A stretch of 43,953 bases of DNA. It comes from Clostridiales bacterium (GTDB taxonomy: Bacteria; Bacillota; Clostridia; Lachnospirales; Cellulosilyticaceae). The stretch lies in NCBI GenBank assembly GCA_019418225.1, contig DYCF01000026.1, positions 20,839 to 64,791 of the forward strand. Reading direction: 5' to 3'. The notes under the pieces are model-generated. The model saw nothing but the letters and a program-made list of their open reading frames with translations, did no database searches and had not been told where the DNA came from. Positions 26,284-33,730 of this stretch are shown here, piece after piece (within the stretch, counting starts at the first letter, position 1; every line of letters starts with the position of its first letter). The position numbers and the translations under genes are program-made.

Positions 26284-27753
26284 TGAAAAAATCTCTGTAA
26301 ATTGCTTTCTATGATAATTATATGAGGGCAGAATGGCATACTTGACCATTTCTGCCGTGGCTATAATATAGCCTGTAGAAAATAGGCATGTCAAGGGCAC
26401 CCTCGTAAGAGGGTGTTTATTTTACCCTTGATATCCTATTTTGGGAAGGCTACAGAGGGAGTCTCCCTTCAAACATAATACTCAGTTCACCGTATACTTT
26501 GCCCCAATTTCTAAGAGGCATGGACCACTTTTTAGTCGCCTCAAAGGTAGCCAAGTATAATGCTTTAAGTAAAGCTGTATCACTTGGAAATACACTTCTT
26601 TGATGATTTAGTTTACGGTAAGTGCTGTTAAGGCTTTCTATAGCATTAGTCGTATAAATAACTTTTCTCACATCAGCAGAAAACTTAAAAATCGGACTAA
26701 TTACATCCCAGTTGATTTCCCAGCTTTTCATTGCATGTGGATATTGCTCAGACCATTTTTCCGTTACTTCTTGCATCATTTGATAGCCTTGTTCTTCACT
26801 AACGGCATGATAGATTTTCTTTAAGTCTGTTGCAAATGCCTTTTTATCTTTCTCAGAAACGTACTTTAAGGTATTTCTAACTTGATGCACAATACAACGT
26901 TGATATTCTGTATTTGGAAAAGCTACGTTAATGGATTCCTTGATCCCTGAAAGACCATCTGCACATAAAACTAAGATATCATTAACACCTCTATTTTTTA
27001 ACTCATTGAGTACACCAAGCCAATATTTACTACTTTCATTTTGACCTACTTGAATGCTCAGCACTTCTTTATGCCCATCCATTGTAATCCCAAGGATTAC
27101 GTAAGCTGCTAACTTACGAATTACATGATTATCCTTCACTGAAAAATGTACAGCATCAATAAATACAATAGGATACACAGATGCAAGAGGGCGATGTTGC
27201 CAATCTTCAATTTCAGGTAAAAGTTTATCTGTTACATCCGATACAAAACCTTCACTTACTTCAAATCCATATATCTCTTCAATTTGATCTGAAATCTGCC
27301 TGGTTGTAAGACCTTTTGCATACATAGCAATAATCTTTTCATCTATTTGTGAGATATCCTTTTGTCTTTTACGAACAATTTGAGGTTCAAATGAGCTTTC
27401 ACGATCTTGAGGTACATCAAGTTTAACTTCACCATAATGACTTCGCACTGTCTTAGATTTATATCCATTACGTGAATTAGTATTCTCAGAACGTTGATAA
27501 TTCTCATAACTAAGGTGATGATCCATTTCCGTTTCCATCATTTCTTTAATGGTCTCACCAAGTAAATCTTTAAGTGCATCTTGAATGTCTTGATCACTCT
27601 TAATGTTATACTCATTAATTAGTCCTGTTATAATATTTTTCTTACCCTCACTTAATCTTTCTCTTTTTCTTCTTCCCATAAAAAACAGCCTCCTATGAAT
27701 TTATTTTATCATAGAAAGCTGTGTTAGGATTTTAATTTACAGACTTTTCTTCA
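26284..27753 (-). mobile_element. IS256-family insertion sequence
   Basis: About 1.47 kb with imperfect 20-bp terminal inverted repeats (26284-26303 and 27734-27753, 17 of 20 matching, core TCTGTAAATT). Inward of these, CTTTCTATGATAA recurs at both ends but 15 bases nearer the tip on the left, so the left end has a small deletion. It encodes one intact transposase. The flanks (GGGGTGTA left, CATCCTCA right) are not duplicated, and the two sides belong to different broken genes (IS66 tnpC and an M29 aminopeptidase), so this copy marks a recombination junction. Confidence 0.85.
26450..27679 (-). CDS. IS256-family transposase
   Basis: 409 residues, full length for the mutator/IS256 family. DDE catalytic residues are in FIDAVHFSVKD, VLCADGLSG and TTNAIESLNS; the family CX2H motif is present in CIVHQVRNTLK. 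The N-terminal half holds the DNA-binding region with SRNGYKSKTVRSHYGEVKL. The frame is intact, so the protein could be active if the ends are still recognised. Codon usage resembles the surroundings. Confidence 0.95.
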   Translation of the reverse strand: MGRRKRERLSEGKKNIITGLINEYNIKSDQDIQDALKDLLGETIKEMMETEMDHHLSYENYQRSENTNSRNGYKSKTVRSHYGEVKLDVPQDRESSFEPQIVRKRQKDISQIDEKIIAMYAKGLTTRQISDQIEEIYGFEVSEGFVSDVTDKLLPEIEDWQHRPLASVYPIVFIDAVHFSVKDNHVIRKLAAYVILGITMDGHKEVLSIQVGQNESSKYWLGVLNELKNRGVNDILVLCADGLSGIKESINVAFPNTEYQRCIVHQVRNTLKYVSEKDKKAFATDLKKIYHAVSEEQGYQMMQEVTEKWSEQYPHAMKSWEINWDVISPIFKFSADVRKVIYTTNAIESLNSTYRKLNHQRSVFPSDTALLKALYLATFEATKKWSMPLRNWGKVYGELSIMFEGRLPL

Positions 27754-28530
27754 CATCCTCAATAAGGGCTATTTCTCCCATGTATTTGGATCCATTATCT
27801 ATTTCTAAAATATTTTTTAATGCATCCATATTTTCTTTTGCAAAAAATCTACAACCTCTTCATTTTTAAATGTAAATTCAATATCTCTAATTAGCTTACC
27901 TCTAAAATATACAGGTTTCACCACGTGGATTTTTTCGTTTACACTATATTTGATAGGTGCAGTAAAGACTTCTTCAGTAGGAATATTGGGTGTAAAAATC
28001 GTTCCTAATCTTGACTTTACTGTTGCACCTATCCAAACATGATTTTTAGGTAATTCAAGAGTAAAATTTGTACCAAGCGAATTACTAAATTCTAAATACC
28101 TTATCTTTAGGAAATTCAAATAATCAGTCATTTTAGTAAGAGCGTCCCTATGTGCATTCCAGATTTCAAGAGAATTATCTTTATCCAAACGATTAATATT
28201 TATAAAAATATCACATAGATTTTTATAAGCCTCCGAAGTTGATAAATCAGGAAACATTTTAGTAGCCCAGGTTTCAGATGGTAAATCAATCATAACCCAT
28301 TGCAGCATGAATTTATTAATAAGATCTCGATGATTAAATAAAAACTTATTATTAGCTTTCTTAGAAAGATTTAATTTATTGCTTGAAATATCACTAAACA
28401 TAAGGGAATTAGCACTATTTATTCCAATATAACAAGTATTTTTACTGTCTAGTTCATCAAAAAAAGCAACTCGCCAGTTTGGTATTTTACTAAGAACATC
28501 ATCAGTACAATGCAAATATTTATAATATGA
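27754..28530 (-). pseudogene. Internal fragment of an M29 (AmpS/AmpT) aminopeptidase
   Basis: The second half of the fused frame reads as the middle of an M29 metallo-aminopeptidase: WVMIDLPSETWATKMFP, NSLGTNFTLELPKNHVW, NIPTEEVFTAPIKYSVN and GKLIRDIEFTFKNEEVVDF. One missing T in a T-run near 27845 shifts the frame. In the corrected frame the protein goes on with AKENMDALKNILEIDNGSKY and MGEIALIE before the IS256 repeat cuts it. M29 enzymes bind two metals through two Glu in the EEVF and GEVAL regions and His/Asp residues further on. The Glu regions are here; the His/Asp part and the N-terminal about 80 residues are lost. Inactive. Confidence 0.8.
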
Positions 28531-29199
28531 GATAAAATCATCTTCTATAAACTTCTCATAAATATCACTCATATTTAAGTTATTTTTCTTAAAATAGTAT
28601 TTCTGTAATGCAATGTCTATAAGTACATCAATTTCTGGTGTTACATTTCTTCCTATTACTGGATTACCATCTTTATCTGGATTACGTGGACGCCCTACTT
28701 TGTTATTACCTAAATCTCTACTTTTCCCTCTTCCTCCACATTTCTCATATCTTGTTGCAAAAGCATCATCCCGCATTCCTTTTTGCATATATGTTGAAAA
28801 TATACGTTTTATTTTATGTCTTTTTATCCCGGAAGCTGCAACAATTTTTTTCAAGGCTTCATTCTGATTGGTAGGTTCTAATAAATCGATTTCATACGTT
28901 TTCCAGTACCGATTCACTACCTGCCATTTTTCATCTATCTTAGCCTGTACCTTTTCACTTTCTTCTCTCATCGGTATACAGTCTAAATAAGGGTCAACTA
29001 TTAATTTTATAACTTCTCTAAATACTTCATCTATAAAACTACTAAGTTTATATCTTACAGGCATTGCTTGATCCTTTTCTAGTTCTATAAAATATATAGC
29101 ATCTATCTCTTGGCTCCACTTTAACACTCTGATTTTTAGTCCCTTATATTGACCTTCTATATATTCATACACACAATTAGGCATTAATACGTTATCCAT
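27817..29199 (-). pseudogene. tnsB: TnsB N-terminal fragment fused in frame to M29 peptidase fragment
   Basis: One uninterrupted frame of about 460 residues from ATG 29199, whose ATG overlaps the tnsA stop (TGATG). Residues 1 to about 225 resemble the N-terminal DNA-binding part of Tn7 TnsB, with ASGIKRHKIKRIFSTYMQKG, a basic GGRGKSRD stretch and a helix-turn-helix-like segment before FIEDDF. The rve/DDE catalytic core of TnsB is missing. From about residue 228 (near 28520) the sequence switches to an M29 aminopeptidase. The join is in frame, so a chimeric protein could be made, but neither catalytic unit is complete. A deletion removing the rest of tnsB and tnsC/tnsD is the simplest origin. 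Confidence 0.8.
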
Positions 29200-30019
29200 C
29201 AGCAATACTCCTCTTCATACTTTACCCTATTAAGTGTTACAGGAATAACTTTACTTACATCTATCTCTTCTCTTAAATTAATCTTAATAATATTATTTGC
29301 AACTAAATATTTAAATAAATTTAAGCATGTATACGCTTCTAATCCTGCATCCTGATCTAATTGATGACATATATCTCGCATACTTTTGCCCTTTTTATAA
29401 ATTCTGCTACAAGTTCTTTAGTCTGATTTGGTAACCAATCTGGTAGTCCTATTCTATCTATGAAATAATAGTCATATATGTTGTCTATATTCTTACATAT
29501 AATAGGTTCTAATTCTTCTTCTGTAATAATTCCCCAATCATAACCATTACGTTCGCACCATACCCTCTCTATCTCAAATTTTTCAAGTACTCTTCGATTT
29601 ACTAAATCGTTTTTCAGTTTAAATTCTCGTATTACTCTATCAGAAGATCCTTGATGATTCTTTACTAAAAGATAAAAATCTGGAACTAATGGCTCATATT
29701 TTTTAGTTGTTGGATGACTTGGGTGTTTAATACCTAGTTCTTCTGCAATAACAAGTGTCTCATCTAACGGTAACACAAATTGCTCTAACGGATCTGATAT
29801 TATACTATTTGATAACTCAAAAATCATACTGCAAATCGATTCCTTATCCGACAGTGTTGTATGTATACGATTTGCCTCTATACCATTTTTACGCAATACT
29901 CTTCCTTTAGACGGAATATCTTGCACTGTATAGTAAGGCACATAGTCATCCCCTCTTCCTTGACATCTCCCTTGTTCTATTTTTTGTTCATAATCAGCTT
30001 TACTTCTTCTTTTACCCAT
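29199..30019 (-). pseudogene. tnsA: TnsA endonuclease of Tn7-like element, single frameshift
   Basis: TnsA cuts the 5' ends of the transposon during Tn7-type transposition. From ATG 30019 (AAGGAG upstream) the frame runs GRGDDYVPYYTVQDIPSKGR, ELGIKHPSHP, LVPDFYLLV (catalytic Asp) and REFKLKND (catalytic Lys), then LEKFEIERVW and DWGIITE, and leaves the family pattern after residue 216. The next frame supplies SMRDICHQLDQDAGLEAYTC to the stop at 29199. One extra A in GGGCAAAAGT near 29384 would restore about 273 residues, the size of Tn7 TnsA. It could be a real mutation, a sequencing error in an A-run, or less likely recoding. tnsB starts on its stop codon. Confidence 0.88.
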
Positions 30020-30030
30020 AAAAAATACTC

Positions 30031-30104
30031 CTTGTAAAATATTGTTTTTTGAACTAATGTCCAATAAACAGTATTTCACAAAGAGTGCTATTTTATACAA
30101 ACTT
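30031..30104. repeat. Repeated motifs in the right end, possible TnsB sites
   Basis: CTTGTAAAATATTGTTTTTTG (start 30031) is closely matched in inverted orientation at 30061-30083 (CTTTGTGAAATACTGTTTATT on the minus strand). A third, weaker GTTTGTATAAAATAG lies at about 30088-30102. Multiple about 20-bp sites of this kind are typical of TnsB-bound Tn7-like ends. Confidence 0.5.
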
Positions 30105-30119
30105 TATTCTAATTCTACA
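30096..30119 (-). repeat. Right end of Tn7-like element
   Basis: On the minus strand TGTAGAATTAGAATAAAG begins the end, matching the left end at 20 of 24 positions. The end lies 24 bp past the glmS stop codon. Confidence 0.8.
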
Positions 30120-30124
30120 TTTGA

Positions 30125-30141
30125 ATATTACCGTTTTTATT
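30125..30141 (-). repeat. glmS-proximal arm of the split glmS terminator
   Basis: ATATTACCGTTTTTATT on the + strand, starting two bases after the glmS stop codon. Exact inverted partner of 24985-25001. On its own this arm cannot form a terminator. Confidence 0.75.
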
Positions 30142-30143
30142 AA

Positions 30144-31973
30144 TTACTCTACAGTAACTGATTTCGCTAAGTTTCTTGGTTTATCAACATCATTACCTCT
30201 TGCAATTGATACATAATAAGAGATAAGTTGTGTTGGAATTACAGAAAGTACTGGCATTAATAAGTCTTCTGCACCTGGAATATAGATGACATCATCTGCT
30301 ACTTTTGCAACTTCTGTATCACCTTCTTGTGTAATAGCAATTACGAAAGCACCTCTTGCTTTTACTTCTTTAATGTTAGAAATCATTTTTTCCTCTAATG
30401 TTTTTTGTGTCACAATGCAAAGAACTGGTGTGCCTTCTTCAATAAGTGCGATTGGACCATGTTTAAGCTCTCCAGCTGCAAATGCTTCTGTATAGATATA
30501 AGAAATTTCTTTTAATTTAAGTGCTGCTTCTCTAGCTGTTGTAAAGTCAACACCACGCCCTAAGTAGAATGCATTATTTGTATCCTTCATATCATGTGAG
30601 CACTGTTCAATTATTTCTTTATTTGCTAAGATTGCTTCTACTTTTGGTGCTAATGCTTCAATATTTTTAATGAGCTCATGATATCTTTCTAATGTTACTG
30701 TTCCTTTTTTATAAGCAAAATCTAAAGCGATCATATAGAATGCAATCATTTGTGCTGTATAAGCTTTTGTAGAAGCTACAGCAATTTCCGGCCCTGCCCA
30801 TGTATAGAATACATCATGTGCTTCTCTGGCTACTGATGAACCTACCACATTAGTAATCGCAAGAACTCTTGCACCTTTTGATTTAGCAAGCTTCATAGCT
30901 GCCAATGTGTCTGCTGTTTCACCTGATTGAGAAACAACGATAAGCATTGTGTGCTCGTCAATAAATGGATTACTATATCTAAATTCTGATGCAATATCTA
31001 CTTCTACTGGTACTTTTGCAATCTGTTCAATTGCAAATTTACCTACAAGCCCTGCATGATAAGCTGTACCACATGCTACAATATACATTTTTGTAATACC
31101 ATCTAAGTCTTCTCTTGTAAGCTTGATATCATCTAGGTGAATCATACCTTCATCATCAAGTCTTCTTAAAAGTGTATCACGAATAGCTTGAGGCTGGTCA
31201 TAAATTTCTTTCATCATGAAATGATCAAATCCACCTTTTGATGCAGCTTCAATATCCCATTCTACTGTTTTAAGCTCTTTTTCAACTACATTATTATTAC
31301 CATCATAAATTGTGAGCACACCATCTTTAACATGAATCATTTCATCATTTTCCAAGTAATAAACATTACGTGTATACTTTAAGATAGCTGGTACATCAGA
31401 TGCAATGAAATATTCTCCTTCACCTACACCTACAATAAGTGGACTTTCTTTGCGTACTGCAATAAGCTCATTTGGATGCTTTGCTGAAACGACACCAAGT
31501 GCATATGCACCTCTAAATACACTAACTGCTTTACGTACTGCTTCAAGTAAATCACCTTCATAGTATTTATCAATAAGATGTACAGCCACTTCTGTATCTG
31601 TTTCAGATTTAAAATGATAGCCTTCTGCTGTAAGCATTTCACGAAGTTGCATATAGTTCTCAATAATACCATTGTGAACAACTGCAAGTGTTTCTGCTTC
31701 ATTTAAATGTGGATGTGAATTGACATCTGATGGCGCACCATGTGTTGCCCATCTTGTATGCCCAATTCCTACTGAACCTGCTATTGGATTTGCCGCTAAA
31801 ATTTCTTCAAGACCTGCTAAACGTCCTTGTTTTTTAGCCCAACTAATCTTTTCACCGCCATTTACAATAGCAATACCTGCTGAGTCATATCCTCTGTACT
31901 CAAGTTTTGATAACCCATCTATGATGATTTCTGATGCTTGTTTGTTGCCGATATAACCTACGATTCCGCACAT
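30144..31973 (-). CDS. glmS: Glutamine-fructose-6-phosphate aminotransferase
   Basis: 609 residues. Makes glucosamine-6-phosphate from fructose-6-phosphate and glutamine, the first step to UDP-GlcNAc for peptidoglycan. Mature N-terminal Cys of the glutaminase (MCGIVGYIG), RGYDSAGIA, HTRWATHG; two SIS domains with VACGTAYHAG, SQSGETADT and STKAYTAQ; conserved C-terminus PRNLAKSVTVE. That C-terminal coding segment is also the TnsD recognition site (attTn7), consistent with the Tn7-like element just downstream. AGGAGG precedes ATG. Controlled by the ribozyme in its leader. Confidence 0.98.
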   Translation of the reverse strand: MCGIVGYIGNKQASEIIIDGLSKLEYRGYDSAGIAIVNGGEKISWAKKQGRLAGLEEILAANPIAGSVGIGHTRWATHGAPSDVNSHPHLNEAETLAVVHNGIIENYMQLREMLTAEGYHFKSETDTEVAVHLIDKYYEGDLLEAVRKAVSVFRGAYALGVVSAKHPNELIAVRKESPLIVGVGEGEYFIASDVPAILKYTRNVYYLENDEMIHVKDGVLTIYDGNNNVVEKELKTVEWDIEAASKGGFDHFMMKEIYDQPQAIRDTLLRRLDDEGMIHLDDIKLTREDLDGITKMYIVACGTAYHAGLVGKFAIEQIAKVPVEVDIASEFRYSNPFIDEHTMLIVVSQSGETADTLAAMKLAKSKGARVLAITNVVGSSVAREAHDVFYTWAGPEIAVASTKAYTAQMIAFYMIALDFAYKKGTVTLERYHELIKNIEALAPKVEAILANKEIIEQCSHDMKDTNNAFYLGRGVDFTTAREAALKLKEISYIYTEAFAAGELKHGPIALIEEGTPVLCIVTQKTLEEKMISNIKEVKARGAFVIAITQEGDTEVAKVADDVIYIPGAEDLLMPVLSVIPTQLISYYVSIARGNDVDKPRNLAKSVTVE

Positions 31974-32057
31974 AGTTATATACCTCCTGATATTTTCAAT
32001 TTTTAAGGTGCTAAAAATCTTAAAGCTTATACTTTAAAAATTTTTAAATCAGGGAAA

Positions 32058-32198
32058 TTCACGATAAGCCTGTTGTCCTAAAAATCACTTTTTAGTTTTG
32101 TGAGCTTATTAAGGTTGTGATGCCTCTAGAGTATCCGCCGAATTTTCGATAACTCTAGTCCTCGTCAACTTGAAATATTCTCATCAAGTTCTGGCGCT
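32058..32198 (-). ncRNA. glmS ribozyme-riboswitch
   Basis: The leader RNA contains the glmS ribozyme core: cleavage context A-GCGCCAGAAC (cut between 32198 and 32197), P2 closed by AACTTGA/TCAAGTT, GACGAGG (32160-32166), TCGAAAATTCGGCGGAT (about 32133-32149), CACAACC, and P4-like pairing AATAAGC/GCTTAT ending near 32064. GlcN6P acts as cofactor for self-cleavage, which destabilises the mRNA. It lies about 85 bases before the glmS start codon. Confidence 0.95.
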
Positions 32199-32224
32199 TG
32201 CTTGTTTCTATTTCCCATTTGCTT

Positions 32225-32233
32225 ATTATAGCA
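32225..32233 (-). promoter_or_regulatory. Extended -10 promoter of glmS
   Basis: TGCTATAAT on the minus strand (TATAAT at 32225-32230) is an extended -10 box placing the start near 32218, about 20 bases before the ribozyme cleavage site. No good -35 box at 17 bases, as often with extended -10 promoters. Confidence 0.65.
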
Positions 32234-32308
32234 TATTTTTTTCTGAATGCTAGTGCAAATTTTTAAGTCGGTATTTTTTATTGTTTTTTTAATTTTCTTT
32301 AAATGGTT

Positions 32309-32370
32309 AAAAAAGAGAACTCCTTTCTTAAAACCTTTAATTTTGCAAGATTTTTTCGAGTCCTCTTTTT
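32309..32370. terminator. Long-loop terminator-like inverted repeat
   Basis: AAAAAGAGAACTC (about 32310-32322) pairs with GAGTCCTCTTTTT (32358-32370), with one G-T pair and a 35-base loop. It is downstream of the Pro-rich repeat gene on the minus strand and may end that transcript. Confidence 0.5.
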
Positions 32371-32420
32371 ATAATTTTATTGTATGCAATCAAATTCTTT
32401 TTGTTGCATAACTCATTTAA

Positions 32421-33254
32421 TTATTTTTTAGGAAGCCAATTTTTAACTGTATCTTTAATAGCTTCTTTAAGTTGTGCACCTTGTTCATTAGTAAGTTCTC
32501 CTGATTTAACAGCCTCATTAATGACTCTGCAGTATTCCTTAAGTACACGTTTTTTAAATTTACGAACAGAAATATTTTCTGCCTTTAAAACATCTTCAAG
32601 TTTTTTACCTTGTTTAATATATGCAGCAAGTTCTTGTTCATCTACACCACAACTTGCAAGTGTTGCCTGAATAACTTTGAAATTATCAAGTGCAAATGGT
32701 TTTGGCTTATTTGGACATTCAGGTTTTTTATTTGGGCAGGTACTTGGTTTATTTGGGCAAGTACTTGGCTTTGGTGCTACTGGTGTGCCTGGCTTTGTAC
32801 TTGGTGTTTGACTTGGCACTACTGGTTTTGGTGCTACTGGTGTACTTGGTTTTGTACTTGGTGTTTGGCTTGGCACTACTGGTTTCGTAACTGGTGGTTT
32901 TGGTGTACCTGGTGTTTGACTTGGTACTACTGGTTTTGCAACCGGTGGTTTTGGTGCTATTGGTGTACTTGGCGTAGCTGGTGCTTTACTTGGTGCCACC
33001 GGTGTACTTGGTGCAGCTGGTGCTTTACTTGGTGCCAACGGTGTACTTGGTGCAGCTGGTGCTTTGCTTGGTGCTACTGGAGTACTTGGCTTAGCCGGTG
33101 CTTTCCCTGGCGCACCTGTTGAAGGTGTTGATGAGGTTGTTGGTTCTGGCTTAGGTGTACCCTTTCGTGTGACATTTGCTGCTCCAAATATTGTACTTCC
33201 CGCCATACATACAAGTAATAAACCTGCTATACTTTGAGTCAATCTGCGTTTCAT
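32421..33254 (-). CDS. Secreted Pro/Ala/Thr repeat protein
   Basis: 277 residues from ATG 33254, chosen because GGAGG is six bases upstream and a signal peptide (MKRRLTQSIAG, hydrophobic run, cleavage near FGAAN) starts there; the frame extends 22 codons further without a ribosome site. Residues about 35-165 are tandem degenerate repeats: SKAPAAPSTPVAP-like units, then KPVVPSQTP(S/G)TKP units, then a short Cys block of CPNKP units (four Cys). The last about 85 residues are a helical, Lys/Glu-rich domain. No anchor is visible. The extended repeat suggests a wall-spanning spacer. Repeats probably vary in number between strains. Confidence 0.75.
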   Translation of the reverse strand: MKRRLTQSIAGLLLVCMAGSTIFGAANVTRKGTPKPEPTTSSTPSTGAPGKAPAKPSTPVAPSKAPAAPSTPLAPSKAPAAPSTPVAPSKAPATPSTPIAPKPPVAKPVVPSQTPGTPKPPVTKPVVPSQTPSTKPSTPVAPKPVVPSQTPSTKPGTPVAPKPSTCPNKPSTCPNKKPECPNKPKPFALDNFKVIQATLASCGVDEQELAAYIKQGKKLEDVLKAENISVRKFKKRVLKEYCRVINEAVKSGELTNEQGAQLKEAIKDTVKNWLPKK

Positions 33255-33422
33255 GATGTTCCTCCTTAAAATCTTTCTATATATATAGATTGTGGAAATT
33301 CTTTGATAATATACTGTCAAAATTAGGTACTTAAATTTTTTTAATGTATATTTTACCCATAAATGGACATATTAATTTTAGCCTATCTCTTTTATATTTT
33401 AGGTGTGTTTGGAGGTATAAGT

Positions 33423-33617
33423 ATGGTAAAACATTTACTTTGTACAAACTGCGGGTATGATATGGTAGGTGCCGAATATATTGCAAATACTGTAGAGTCT
33501 TCTTTAGCTATAGATGGACCTATGTACAGCAATAACACCTTACTCGAACTCAATACAAAGCCCTATAACCAGATTGTTTGTCCTTACTGTAAGAGTGTAG
33601 GTAATTGGACAACCTAA
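33423..33617 (+). CDS. Small zinc-ribbon protein
   Basis: 64 residues from ATG 33423, which has GGAGG seven bases upstream; the longer open frame from 33363 includes that site as codons. Two Cys pairs, CTNCGYDMV near the N-terminus and CPYCKSVG near the C-terminus, form a likely zinc ribbon around a central about 35-residue segment. It is followed by a terminator. Family and partner unknown. Confidence 0.65.
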   Translation: MVKHLLCTNCGYDMVGAEYIANTVESSLAIDGPMYSNNTLLELNTKPYNQIVCPYCKSVGNWTT

Positions 33618-33622
33618 AAAAC

Positions 33623-33657
33623 AAGCAGTGCCACTCATTTGCTGAGTTACACTGCTT
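33623..33657. terminator. Terminator after the zinc-ribbon gene
   Basis: 15-base arms with two mismatches (33623-33637 / 33643-33657) followed by ATTTTTC on the + strand. Confidence 0.7.
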
Positions 33658-33730
33658 ATTTTTCTTTCCTTTATTCACCCTCAAGCCATAACTTTTCATG
33701 CTTCAAACTTCATTATTTGCTTTTCCCATC

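Larger units (their letters stand above)
25009..30119. mobile_element. Relic Tn7-like transposon at attTn7 downstream of glmS
   Basis: Bounded by inverted TGTAG ends with 20/24 matches. The glmS-proximal end lies 24 bp after the glmS stop codon, the position used by Tn7 via TnsD, and tnsA-tnsB read inward from that end in the glmS direction, as in Tn7. The near-duplicated flanks (ATTTG left, TTTGA right) fit a 5-bp target duplication with a one-base change. tnsA is frameshifted, tnsB is truncated and fused to a peptidase fragment, tnsC and tnsD are absent, and IS66 and IS256 elements occupy the left half. The element is therefore immobile unless complemented. Confidence 0.82.

Noticed and set aside
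29199..29400. Programmed ribosomal frameshift in tnsA
   Set aside because: The A-run lacks a clear slippery heptamer plus stimulating structure, and the rest of the element is decayed, so mutation or sequencing error is simpler.
32690..33110. Short near-identical repeats suggestive of a CRISPR or satellite array
   Set aside because: The repeats keep a three-base register and encode Pro/Ala/Thr units in the minus-strand protein; there are no unique spacers of constant length.
32610..33122. 170-residue Trp/Cys-rich + strand reading frame
   Set aside because: It is antisense to the Pro-rich repeats; its composition is a by-product of those codons and it lacks a ribosome site.
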